The notes under the pieces are model-generated. The model made no database searches, had not been told where the DNA came from, and was given only the letters and a program-made list of their open reading frames with translations. 64,000 nt of DNA from Plantago ovata (Eukaryota; Streptophyta; Magnoliopsida; Lamiales; Plantaginaceae). The stretch spans positions 57,401,253 to 57,465,252 of the forward strand of contig CM051458.1 of the NCBI GenBank assembly GCA_028274465.1, given 5' to 3'. The position numbers and the translations under genes were made by a program. Each line of letters opens with the position of its first letter. The stretch's first letter is position 1. Positions 1 through 10,138 of this stretch are shown here, piece by piece.

Positions 1-275
1 AGAGGCTGGGGGCCGAATTTTTCGGTCCCTCTCACTAACTTTTCACTCCAAAACGTTTTCCTCACTAAAACACTCGAAAAACTTCACTCAAACACATACA
101 AAAAGCACAAAACAATACAGAAACTACAAAAACTCATTAAAACACAAATTGTTCGATGTATGCATGCAATGCAAGAAAGCAATAAAAACTCCGGGTTACC
201 TCCCGGAAAGCGCCATTGTTTATTAGTCTCTCACTCGACTTCTTCTTTGTTCCTTAGTTCCTCTCCAGACGGGTA
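1..275 (-). other. non-coding internal region of gypsy E1, downstream of gag-protease
   Basis: No coding potential is seen. The stretch matches, in reverse complement, the region after the protease stop of the plus-strand element at 53627-53800. Shared landmarks are the GGCGCT-plus-hairpin motif at 190-207 and the ATGCATGCAATGCAAGAAAGC block near 155-180. It is therefore the 3' continuation of a family A gypsy element whose remainder lies outside the window. Confidence 0.7.
190..207 (-). promoter_or_regulatory. conserved 6-bp stem-loop after the gypsy gag-protease stop
   Basis: On the minus strand the sequence is TCCGGG, loop AGGTAA, then CCCGGA, preceded by GGCGCT. Equivalent hairpins occur at 15336-15353 and 53670-53687 with compensatory stem changes and an almost unchanged loop. 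The role is unknown. Packaging, dimerisation or translational control are guesses. Confidence 0.6.
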
Positions 276-1057
276 CTAGCCTTTCCCTTCATGGATCTCT
301 TTCTCATACCTAGTACCTGAAAATGAGAATGAACAAACGCAGCAAGGCCAAAAACACTTATGGGGGTGAGAATCAATGGAATGTACTTTATGATCAGAAA
401 TGGCTTGCAACGTATGTTGCTTGCCATCTACCTCAATGGTGCAAGATCCCCTGTAGATGTCGATCACAGATCGCACCTTGTTCAAGAAAGATCTTCCTAA
501 AAGAACCACATCATTCATCCCACACCGCGATGCCGGCATCTCCACGAAACTGGTGTAAACAAAAGTGCAACCAATCCTCATAGAGACATTTCGAACAACA
601 CCTTCCGGCCTCACAAAGGATCCATCCGCCAGTTGCACAATGGCCTTGTGCTCCTCTAGCTTCCCTAGACCACTCTTCTCATACAGATTCATTGGGAGCA
701 CATTAGTGAATGCTCCCGTATCTAGTGTAGCACGGACATCATCGATGCCACCTATCCCAACCTTAACATCAAAGCTATCAGGGATTGGTTCGGAATCTTT
801 CTCCTCCTCATCACTCACATCGAATCCCAGTCACTTGTCTTCCTCCTTGGCCAAAGGAGGCTCACCTTGTGCACAACACTTGCACTCAGCAACCTTCGTA
901 ATGGTGATCTCTACGGGAAGGTCTCCTACCAAGGTTATCGACATCGACTTCTCCGTGTTACTGGGCAACTTCCCTTGCCCCCTACTTGCTCCACGGTTGA
1001 TCAGCTCTTGCATCTTTTGGTGAGCAAGCCTAGTACTTTCCTCCAATTGATCTAGCC
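276..1057 (-). pseudogene. gypsy E1 gag C-terminus and aspartic protease, broken
   Basis: This is the end of a Ty3/gypsy gag-protease polyprotein. The protease would cleave the polyprotein in the virus-like particle. The upstream part (831-1057) encodes a coiled, charged gag tail with the block LEESTRLAHQKMQELI. The protease part (276-818) has the retropepsin active site DTGA at residues 33-36 of that ORF, a downstream QLADG block and the hydrophobic VVLLGRSF motif. A stop and frame change near 819-830 separate the two parts, so the polyprotein is not continuous. The gag is cut at 1057 by the 3' LTR of E2. The order and sequence match the element at 52745-53626. Family assignment is firm; a functional product is unlikely. 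Confidence 0.8.
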
Positions 1058-2323
1058 TGATGAACGTGTCAGATTCAATCAAATAAATTTGTAATAAGCC
1101 AAAGGCAATCCACAACTACAACGAAAACCGTAGTGTAGCAGTAGAATGACTCGAGTGTCGTTCTCTCAGGACTATAACTAGCTTTATCTATTTAATCAAG
1201 AAAATATAAAACAACAGATAGAAAGCAATAGGGGGTTTTCAAGCAGATAATGGAGGTTGGTGATAGTATGGTCCTTCTTAACATAATGGGTCGATAATCA
1301 TGCATAAATTCCGCGGTCTTGCATAGAGATCTTTGAATGAATCTTGGGTCCTGTTGTAAGTATTGCGCACTACGAAGATAATAAGGGTCTGACCTGTCAA
1401 CAACTAACGTCCTATTGTGTTCCGTAATCATTCAACACTACGAAGATAATTTGGTCTGATTGGCCGACAAGTGTCCTAGTGTGCATAATGATCAATACAA
1501 CATACGAGAATTTTGGTGTTCAACTCATCAACGAAATAAAGCAATGACACGGAGTATAATGCGCGATATAGCCATTAGCATGATTATCTTCCCTCGCTAA
1601 GAATTCACATACTACCACCAACGATAAATTTAGCTACTCATAATGTGCATGCAATCAATAGCAATCATAGAAGAAAACATATTGAAAGAATATAAAATAA
1701 GTAGATAAAAGTTGTAAGATACAAAGTTATCGAAGGTTGTCAATCTCCGGATGATTGCGATCCTACGCGCTCCAATCTGCTATGAAAAAGTATCCCCTAA
1801 GCTATGGAACTCCCAGGACAGGCTCCGGGAAGTTCCTACCTAAAACTATAGAGAGAGGTGAGAAAGTAGGCTTGGAAAGATCTGATCTTCGGAGAGAAAA
1901 CTCGCAACTATATATAGGCCCGGAAATTGCCCGCGGCGGTTCGCCCGAGGCACGGGGCGGTTCGCCCCACAGTGTAAACGCGTAATTTTCGCGTTTTCGA
2001 TGCGGTTTTGGATTTCTTCACCTTTTCGGACTCGGTTTATGACTTCTAGTAGCCTTCTAACCTCCAGATTCGGCCCCTAGACTCCAAATCCTATCCGGAA
2101 ACCTTCAGGTACTCCAAATATGCTTCTGGAACACCAATTCCTTGTAGACTTCAATATAAATGCCCGTAAATCTCCGAATTTCAACCAAAACCTGTAAAAT
2201 AAAATCAAAGGGAAACGTGACACTATTCTAATAAAATGTACTAAAATATAGCTAAATTAACATAGAGGATAGCTAAATTAGGTGAAAAAGACTCGAATGA
2301 AAGTGTAAAATACACATTCATCA
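1058..2323 (-). mobile_element. 3' LTR of gypsy element E2 (family A, 1266 bp)
   Basis: On the minus strand the LTR starts TGATGAATGTG and ends CGTTCATCA, with TG...CA ends inside a TGATGA/TCATCA inverted repeat. A polypurine tract abuts its start at 2324-2335, which makes it a 3' LTR rather than a solo LTR. Its outer end interrupts the gag of E1. Six other LTRs of the same family occur in the window: 20683-21876, 23129-24387, 26423-27720, 46334-47627, 50136-51326 and 61461-62582. Confidence 0.85.
1907..1972 (-). promoter_or_regulatory. LTR core promoter: palindromes plus TATA box
   Basis: On the minus strand GC-rich palindromes of the form GGGGCG-NNN-CGCCCC (1931-1970) lie directly upstream of a TATA motif, CCTATATATAG (1909-1919). 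The same arrangement is repeated in the other family A LTRs. Confidence 0.6.
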
Positions 2324-2360
2324 AACTCCCCAAACCGAACCTTTGCTTGTCCTCAAGCAA
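2324..2360 (-). promoter_or_regulatory. polypurine tract with upstream stem-loop, E2
   Basis: On the minus strand GGTTTGGGGAGTT ends exactly at the LTR start and is the plus-strand primer site. Just before it lies a 7-bp stem, TTGCTTG, loop AGGA, then CAAGCAA (2343-2360). Confidence 0.75.
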
Positions 2361-3828
2361 CTAAGCTAGACTCTAATACAAAAAACATGCAAGACTCAAA
2401 AATGGAGTTTCATGCCAAATAAAATGAACTAAATTACTGAATCTACCAAATAACATATGAACAAAAACCATATAAATCAAAGCATGAATATAGGTTGAAG
2501 AATACCTCGATTGACTTATACACATCCACATAAGCACTTATGTCAAGACAAGATAGTCTCTCGTAACATTCTCTACCTGGACCTAGTTTGTGACGACGTA
2601 ATGATGCATGCTAAGATACGAATGGTTGCCCCGTGCCTATGAAACTGAGGACTTACTGCTGTTCCACCATGTTAAGACTTTTTCTCAAAAGAGGTCGAAC
2701 CAGTACTGGCTCTCATCAAACGAAGGAGGGTTCCCTATAAAAGATAACACTCCCCTATTCTACCCATCTCTCAAGTAAAGTCTTAAGCTATTCACCACTT
2801 CCTGAATGGCAGGACGAGGGTGGTCTAGAACAGATGACACTTAAGACAAAAAGATAAAAAATAGAAAAACACGATTACGAACAATACGAAAAATGGAAAA
2901 GACTCAAACTTTTTTAAACTGCTATTTGGCTTTATTTTTTGGACCCTTCTTTGCTTTTTTGGGGTCTTCTCTTTTTTTCTTTTTTTTTCTTTCCAGATTC
3001 TTTTTTTCTTTTTCTTTTTTTTTCTTCTGGAATTTTTCTTTCTTTTTTTCGATTTTTTTCTAGCCAGCAGTAGCATAACAAAAAGAGAAACAAAATGACT
3101 CACACGACTTCCCCAAACCTATTCGAAAGAATAGGTTGGAGTACAAAATTACGGAAAAGGAAAAATAAACTCACGATACGAAAAATGAAAAACAGAAACA
3201 AGTCTAATGATGGTGTAACCCCCTCCCCAAACCTATTCGGAAGAATAGGTTATAAACAAAGGATCACACAAACTCACACTACCTCCTTCCTAGGCATTTA
3301 GCAATCTCAAAGCATGGTGAAGACTTGTTGCCTCTTAGGTACATAATTACTCGGGAAAACAACCATAAGACCCTAACATGCATCATCCTATTATAAAGGC
3401 CTTCGTGAACCGCAGTAGAGAAAACACCACTAAGTGATGTCGAGACTACCATGCTTAACTAAGTGCAATACATAAATGAGACAAGCCAAGCGAGAAAAAC
3501 CTCAAACAAATTCATAGAGATGAAGCATACGATTAATGGCATAGCTAGTTGATCTACCCAATAAAAAAGTTCAAAAAATTCAGCAATAAACTCCATATAA
3601 AACATGCAAAAACTATCCTAGGAAAGCAGTAAACGTGCAAATGCAAAAAATTTCACGAGTTTTTCATAAGCAAGATAAGTATAGAGATAACCAGCGATAA
3701 CCTCCTCCCCAAACCTGAACGTCGTCGCTCGTCCCGAACGCCGAAAGTGGATCCAAGGTGAGAGCTAATGCTTGTATGAGTTACCTATAATACTCAATCA
3801 AACTCGTGAGAAAACAAAACAAAACACA
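2361..3828 (-). other. 3' non-coding region of gypsy E2
   Basis: This 1.5 kb stretch between the integrase C-terminus and the 3' LTR has no credible ORF. It contains a purine-rich low-complexity tract on the minus strand (about 2925-3062, T-rich on plus). It also contains three extra copies of the GGTTTGGGGA polypurine motif, at about 3110-3120, 3224-3233 and 3703-3716; at least the first two follow a stem-loop. Confidence 0.65.
3105..3251 (-). repeat. two internal PPT-like motifs, each behind a 9-bp hairpin
   Basis: Hairpins AACCTATTC-(4 nt)-GAATAGGTT lie at 3116-3137 and 3230-3251. On the minus strand each runs straight into GGTTTGGGGA. The stems are identical and the loops differ (TTTC and TTCC). 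They resemble the true polypurine tract at 2324-2360 in layout. Confidence 0.6.
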
Positions 3829-5741
3829 CTAACCTTTAGTGGAGGCGATAGGGGTAAGCTCAAGGTGATCAACCTCCCTTTGATCACTAGATATCTCGAA
3901 GTACGGTTTCACTCGCTGGCCATTCACCTTGAAGGTATTGCCTGTCTTAGGATCGAAGAGTTTAACAGCTCCATGGGGAGCAACTTCGAGAATTTCATAC
4001 GGTCCATCCCAACGAGTACGGAGCTTTCCAGGAAATAGTCGAAGGCGAGAATTAAACACCAAAGCTTTTTGTCCAGGAATCAATTCCTTACGTACTATAC
4101 CAGATCATGATACTTCTTAGTACGTTCCTTGTAGATCTTGGCATTCTCATAAGCACCTAGTCGTGATTCATCAAGCTCATCTAGTTGCAACAATCGTTCC
4201 TCGCCAGCCTTTCCCATATCAAGATTGAGTGTTTTAATGGCCCAATATGCCTTGTGTTCTAGTTCTACGGGAAGATGACATGCTTTTCCATACACAAGTC
4301 TGTACGGAGTGGTTCCGATCACGGTTTTGTAGCTAGTCCTGTATGCCCAAAGTGCATCATTCAATTTTCCTGCCCAGTCCTTTCTACTAGGCTTCACTAC
4401 TCGCTCCAGGATCTTCTTGATTTGACGGTTGCTGACTTCGACTTGCCCTGATGTTTGCGGGTGATAAGGTGTAGCGACACTATGGTGGACACTATATCTC
4501 TTAAGAAGAGAAGCAAACGTTCTATTGACGAAGTGGGACCCTCCATCGCTGATGATTGTCCTAGGGCACCCAAATCTCGAGAATATTACTTCCTTCAAGA
4601 ACTTCATAACCACTGCACCGTCATTTGTTTTTGTAGGAATTGCCTCTACCCATTTAGTCCCATAGTCCACTGCAACAAGAATGTATTCATAGCCTCCGCT
4701 GTTTGGAAATGGTCCCATAAAATCAATGCCCCATACATCGAAAGGTTCTACCACTAGATTCCCTTGAAGGGGCATTTCATCTTTCTTGCCAATACCGCAA
4801 CCTCGTTGGCATGGGTCACAATTCTTCACAAAACGTCGAGCATCTTTGTATATTGTTGGCCAGAAAAATCCTGCCTGCAGTACTTTGCGTGCTGTTTTCA
4901 ATCCACTGTAGTGCCCTCCACAGTTAAGCTCATGGCAATGGCTCAGTATACCTTGCTGCTCTTCTTGTGGCACGCACCTCCTTAGAATCCCATCAACTCC
5001 TTCTTTGAATAGATGCGGATCATCCCATATGTAAGTCCTGCATTGCTTGGCAAGAGCTCTTTTGTCTGACGCTGAAAAGTTAGTGGGGCAAACATTCATA
5101 GCCAAATAGTTTACAATATCTGCATACCATGGCTCCTCATTAGCCTTCATCAGATGCTCATCGGGGAGATCTTCATTAATGGGTATCAGATCAACAGGTA
5201 TATTAGGTATTCTAGATAAGTGATCTGCTACTAAATTCTCCCTACCAGCTCTATCTACTATAGTCAAATCAAAGTCTTGCAGCAAAAGGACCCAACGGAT
5301 TAATCTAGGCTTAGAATCTTGCTTAGCTACCAAATGTCTCAAAGCAGCATGATCAGTATGGACATTCACAGGATGACCAATTAAATAAGACCTAAACTTT
5401 TGTAAAGCAAAGACAACAGCTAAAAATTCCTTTTCAGTTGTTGTATAATTAACCTGCGCGGAGTCTAGAGTCTTACTAACATAATAAATCACACGATATT
5501 GCTTATCAACTTTTTGGCATAAAACAGCACCCATAGCAAAATTCGAAGCATCACACATAATTTCGAAAGGAAGATTCCAGTCAGGCGACACAACAATGGG
5601 GCAGAAACAAGCTTTTCCTTAAGAGTATTAAAAGCAACTAGGCATTCATTAGAGAAATGGAAAACCACATCTTTAGCAAGCAAGCTACTTAAAGGTTTAG
5701 CAATTTTCGAAAAATCTTTAATAAACCTCCTATGAAATCCT
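3829..5741 (-). pseudogene. gypsy E2 pol: RT remnant, RNase H and integrase
   Basis: This is the 3' part of a Ty3/gypsy Athila-like pol. Only the end of reverse transcriptase survives (about 5590-5741). The main frame (4095-5591, 498 residues) carries RNase H with acidic residues D14, E53 and D80. Integrase follows with an HHCC zinc finger (H220, H227, C258, C261) and a complete catalytic triad D290, D349, E385 with the canonical 35-residue spacing. The last segment (3829-4083) is the GPY/F-type C-terminal domain. One frameshift near 5592-5598 separates RT from RNase H, and another near 4085-4095 separates the GPY/F domain. Sequence quality is high, so E2 is fairly young. RT is lost at the 5741/5742 junction, so the element cannot be autonomous. 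Confidence 0.88.
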
Positions 5742-5875
5742 ACCCGGGTCACTGGCGCCCCCAGGCGCACCGCCCCGTGTGGGGCGGTACACCTGGGGTG
5801 CCCAGGGGGCGCCCAGACCCCTGCCCCTCCCGAGCGCACCGCCCCGGGTGTGGGGCGGTCCGCCCGGGAGCTGAA
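5742..5875 (-). repeat. internal GC-rich palindrome cluster, E3 side
   Basis: A dense run of GGCGG/CCGCC palindromes, about 130 bp and strongly GC-rich, abuts the truncated RT of E2. It matches in position the clusters found downstream of gag in the elements at 14991-15216 and 53875-53945. The sequence that follows (5876-6048) resembles the E1 post-gag non-coding region, including the ATGCATGCAATGCAAGAAAGC block. Confidence 0.6.
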
Positions 5876-6048
5876 GACTCCTGGGTCCTCGTTGTGTCCC
5901 TCCGAATACGAAAAATATCAACCTTTTACCTATGTTATCACCAAAAACATACTCTAACACAGGAAAAACAATGAAGTGCTCAAAATAAATATGCATGCAA
6001 TGCAAGAAAGCTATAAAACTAAACTACATGCAAGCAATACCACTAAGG

Positions 6049-7548
6049 TTATCCATTATCAAATGGAAACGAAGCTTGTGCATCCGTTCCATTACTCCTT
6101 GCATCTTGGGAACCATCCTTGGCACCTCTCCTTAGCTGCTCAAGCAAGTCCATGATTCCCTGAAAACTAAAATTAACAAAATCAGTAAAATCAAAATCTA
6201 AAAAATAACTTAGGGAATCGGGTGGAAAATAAAATGAGAAAAGTGGATCAAAACTCCCTTGAAACTCATAGGTGGGTGCATGGACCAGAACATGTGAGTC
6301 AAGATCAAGACTGACTGTAGCAATAGAATCTATAGCAATAGAATCTAAACATGTCGATTCAGAGACACCAAAATCTTCAGAGAGTAGCTCCTCGATCTCA
6401 ACACAACTCAAGACCACACTTTCTGACTCAGGTGAAGCAATGGATTCAGTCATCACCTCCTCCACGACATCTTCTTTACCAACAATCTTGACATCCTCAA
6501 GTAAGGACGTGGAATCCAATCTAAGCACTGAAGAGGCTTCATCAATAGATTCCTCACCAGATTCCTCTACATCGGCTATGTCGATTTCTGGTGGTGGACT
6601 AACGAAGAGAGACGTCCATGTCCTTGAACCGGGAGGTGAGTCCCAATCCCAATATTCCAGAAACTTGTTGGTTGTTTCACCCCAAGTGTGCAATGATCTT
6701 GCCGGCGGGATTTTGAGGCAATCTCGAGCGCTCCGTCTCAAGGCTCCCATAAATCCTCTTATACAAAGCTGCTCATGTGACAAAATAACCCCCTCCACAT
6801 TCTCACGAGGTATCCTCAACACACCTTCCTCGAACGTGTCTAAGAACTCTCTTGGATCATCACCACTCGAGAATGTGGAAACAATGGAGTAGTACGAAGG
6901 ATCAAAGTCATGATCCTTGCAATCTTCATCAAATGTTATGCAAGGTGTAACGACCCGACCAATCCGTCCGACGTGGTTACTCCTGGACGGACCCACACAC
7001 GTCCCAACAGTATGATATTGTCCGCTTTGGGCCTGAGTCCGCACGGATTTGCTTTTGGAATCACCCAAAATGCCTCATACCATGTGAGAGTGGTGGTCTA
7101 ACATATATACCCTTTATTCCACTCACTCTTAAGCGATGTGGGATGCGGGGTATTACAAACTACCCCCGTTAAAGCCTCGACGTCCTCGTCGAGCGCCTTA
7201 AGTGGTGGGGGTGACAAACTGACAATAACCTTTACCAACCGTCCACCCGGTCCGGGCTTTGGGTTGGACCTGGCTCTGATACCATTTGTAACGACCCGGC
7301 CAATCCGGCCGGCGTGGTTACTCCTGAACGGACCCACACACGTTCCAACAGTATGATATTGTCCGCTTTGGGCCTGAGTCCGCACGGATTTGCTTTTGGA
7401 GTCACCCAAAAGGCCTCATACCATGTGAGAGCGGTGGTCTAACATATATACCCTTTATTCCACTCACTCTTAAGCGATGTGGGATGCGGGGTATTACACA
7501 AGGCCCTCGAGGTTGCACATACCATGACAAAGAAGCACGTAAACTCAT
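6049..7548 (-). pseudogene. gag-like ORF of non-autonomous gypsy E3, split by a TRIM
   Basis: With the TRIM and one target-site copy set aside, a single frame runs from an ATG at 7548 to the stop near 6049. The N-terminal third contains a retrotransposon-gag-like block (LCIRGFMGALRRSARDCL followed by TWGETTNKFLEYW), which fits the capsid motif of plant gypsy gag (Pfam Retrotrans_gag). The middle is very acidic and the C-terminus is rich in F, S and D. No zinc knuckle, protease or pol is seen. The element may be a gag-only non-autonomous retrotransposon of the TR-GAG type, or it may have lost pol at the 5742 junction. The gag-like assignment rests on motif spacing only. Confidence 0.55.
6946..7498 (-). 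mobile_element. complete TRIM retrotransposon (553 bp) with CAAGG target duplication
   Basis: Two near-identical 212-bp LTRs (6946-7157 and 7287-7498) begin TGTAATA and end TTACA on the minus strand. The 129-bp interior has a primer-binding site matching initiator tRNA-Met (TGGTATCAGAGCC, 7272-7284) and a polypurine tract (ACGGGGGTAG) just before the 3' LTR. The 5-bp target duplication CAAGG lies at 6941-6945 and 7499-7503. No coding sequence is present. It is inserted in the E3 gag ORF. The LTRs differ at only a handful of positions by eye, so the insertion is fairly recent. Confidence 0.93.
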
Positions 7549-7867
7549 CCTTTCAAGGAACTAGTTTCTGCACATGAGGAAACAAGAAACCAAGGAACAA
7601 AATCCACAAAAGAATAACAAAAAACTTGCAAGGAAAAAACCTCTATCTAATAATATATACAAAGAGCGCAAGCACACACAATGTAAACAAGAACACCAAG
7701 AGCACAAGCACACAAGATAACCAAGAGAAGATTAGATAAATTTGCTGAAAAAGATAGGGGAAAAGAAATGGGGTAAGAAAGTGAAGTTTCTAAGAGCAAA
7801 CCCTAGAGCTTATTTGAGGAGTTGAATGCTGAAAATATAAATAAGATAAAGAGTAAAAGAAGTATAG
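7549..7867 (-). other. 5' untranslated leader of E3
   Basis: This A-rich stretch lies between the primer-binding site and the gag start, without a credible ORF. Confidence 0.6.
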
Positions 7868-7885
7868 TCCCCGGCAACGGCGCCA
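7868..7885 (-). promoter_or_regulatory. primer-binding site, tRNA-Asp type, E3
   Basis: The minus-strand sequence TGGCGCCGTTGCCGGGGA is complementary to the 3' end of plant tRNA-Asp(GUC), the usual Athila-type primer. It lies 3 nt inside the LTR end. Confidence 0.9.
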
Positions 7886-7888
7886 ATT

Positions 7889-9366
7889 TGATGAACGAGA
7901 TTGTCAGACTCGAACAATCAAATAAATTTGTTTGAAAGCCAAAGGGCAACTCACAACTACACAAACACGTAGTGCAGAGGTAAAATGACCTCGAGTGTCG
8001 ATCTCTAGGGCTAAACTAGCTTTAACTAAATAACTATATATAATTTCAGAAAACAAATTTATATTAACTCGACTTAACAATATATGGAGAAAGCTGGTGA
8101 TAGTATGCTCGTTCTAAGCATCAAGTTCTAATTATGCATGAAAGTGCTCGTACTGCCTTAAAAGTAATTCGATTTACAAACACCAAAGACAGATTTGTAG
8201 ACGTGTATTTTGAAAGCTTCCTATCTATATTAATACTTGGCTAAGGTTCTCAGTCTTAGTTCAGGCATTACTTGCAAATTATAGATAATCGAATCGATGA
8301 TCTTGAATTGTCCTAGTGTTTCTAACACTTTTTACGAAGATATGTAGCTTAGCCGGATCAAAGAATCGAATTAAGATAATTAAACAAGTAAAAGACTCAG
8401 AAACTCAATCATGCATAATACAAACCCTAGCTACGAATTCACATACTATCACCAACTAGATGCTTAGCTACTCATATCAATAACACAATCAACAATCATA
8501 ATTGAAGCAATAATGAATGAAAACATGGTGAATTGAAAGATAAATAGCAGAATTGTGAGATACAAGGTTACCACCAAAGGTTGTCAATCTACGGTGAATT
8601 GCTAAACTCATAAAGATCTAGCAAGGTGAGATAAAACGGTGTCCAAATCTCTCCTCTAGTTCTAAATTCGCTAAGATACAAAGGTTCTAAGAGAAATATA
8701 TCCAGAACAAGCTCTAGGGTTAAGTCTGTAAAATAATGATGAACGATATGAAAAATCGTAGCTTTTACAAATTTATATATAGCTGTCGGAAGCTCCCTGG
8801 CGGTCCGCCTGACACGGGCAGCAAGTTTTCCATAAGTTCGAACAGAGATTCCGGGTGCTTACGAACTCGGATTGGCACGTAAGACCCACCGTTGGATAGC
8901 TGTTCGAGTTAGCTCGCGTAGGTTGTAATCTCATCCCAATCCAATGTCGTATGAAAGACTGGTGTCCAAAATACTGAGACTATGCAAATGGAACTTCGAG
9001 ATTTCACTTCAAAGGCTCCAAATCTTCACCCGAACTCCGAAATGAACTACCGTTTCCGCCTCATACAAGATATCTCGAACTTTCATGTTCTCTTGGCCTT
9101 GGGCACGACTTTGAGCTCCGAAAGTTGGTCTTTTGGCCTTGAAACACGTCCGATAATCCTTGACACACCACGGGTGATCTGTTACACCAAAACTTCAATG
9201 TTTCGCCATGATTTACATCCAAAAGTGCGATTTTCACCTAAAACCTGAAAATAACAAAAGAAATGGAAACGTTACACTATTTAACATAATGCACTAAAAT
9301 GCATGCAAGAGGATAGCTAAATTGGTGAAAAAGACCCGAATGATAGTGTAAAAAACACTGTCATCA
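7889..9366 (-). mobile_element. 5' LTR of gypsy E3 (1478 bp)
   Basis: On the minus strand the LTR begins TGATGACAGTG and ends CGTTCATCA next to the tRNA-Asp PBS. It is related to family A in layout but diverged in sequence. A TATA motif (CTATATATAAAT on minus, 8768-8779) lies next to a palindrome pair at about 8795-8820 (CTGGCGG-T-CCGCCTG). Confidence 0.85.
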
Positions 9367-10138
9367 AAGACTCAGAAACTCAATCATGCATAATATGAAC
9401 CCTAGCTATGAATTTACATACTATCACCAACTAGATGTTTAGCTACTCATATCAAAATCATAAACAACAATAGCAATCATATAAGAAAACATAGTGAATT
9501 GAAAGATAAATAGCAGAAATTGTGAGATACAAAGTTACCACAAAGGTTGTCAATCTCCGGTGAATTGCTAAACTCACAAAGATCTCGCAAGGTGAGATCA
9601 ATTGATGTCAAATCTCTACCTTGGTGCTCCAAATTTCTAAGAAAAAGTGTTCTAAGAGAAAAAATACCCAGAACAAGCTCTAGGGTTTAAGTCTGCAAAA
9701 TAATGATCTAAGATATGAAAATTCACAATTTTTACAATTAATATAGATTTCTGTCGGCGTTCCAGGCGGACCGCCTGGTACGAGCGGACCGCCGGACACC
9801 AGGCGGTGCGCTGGCACGAGCAGAGAGAGTTGCCCGTGCTTTTCTTCCTCCGGGTCCTCGATTTTGGCCTTGGGCACGGTTTTAAGCTCCAAAACTTGAT
9901 CTCTTGGCTGGAAACATGTCCCGGTTACTCCTGACACACCACAGGTGATCTCGTTGCACCAAAACTTCAATGTTCGCCATGAATCTATCCAAAAGTGCGA
10001 TTTTCACCTTAAATCATGAAATATCAAAAAAAATGGAAACGTGACACTATTCTACCAAAATGCACTAAAATGCATTTGCAAGAGGATTGCTAATTGGTGA
10101 AAAAGACCCGAATGATAGTGTAAAAACATACTGTCATC
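9367..10138 (-). mobile_element. truncated second LTR of the E3 family
   Basis: This repeats the E3 LTR from the AGACTCAGAAACTCAATC block to the TGATGACAG end, equivalent to 8393-9366. It lies directly next to the full LTR in the same orientation. Palindromes AGGCGG-A-CCGCCT lie at about 9760-9815. Either E3 inserted into an older LTR of its own family, or unequal exchange left a partial LTR. Its outer end (10138) interrupts the Sirevirus pol that follows. Confidence 0.75.

Noticed and set aside
1755-1985. Open frames inside family A LTRs (for example 1755-1985, 5732-5974 and 47007-47345)
   Set aside because: They fall within LTRs or palindrome clusters, overlap promoter features and are not conserved as proteins between LTR copies.
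2825-3103. Lysine-rich 92-residue open frame on the minus strand
   Set aside because: It is only the translation of a purine-rich low-complexity tract in the E2 3' non-coding region.
6272-6892. 206-residue plus-strand ORF opposite the E3 gag
   Set aside because: It is the antisense shadow of the serine- and glutamate-rich gag frame, with no recognisable motif.
7271-7290. tRNA-Met gene fragment
   Set aside because: Only the primer-binding-site complement is present, at the expected position inside the TRIM; no tRNA body follows.
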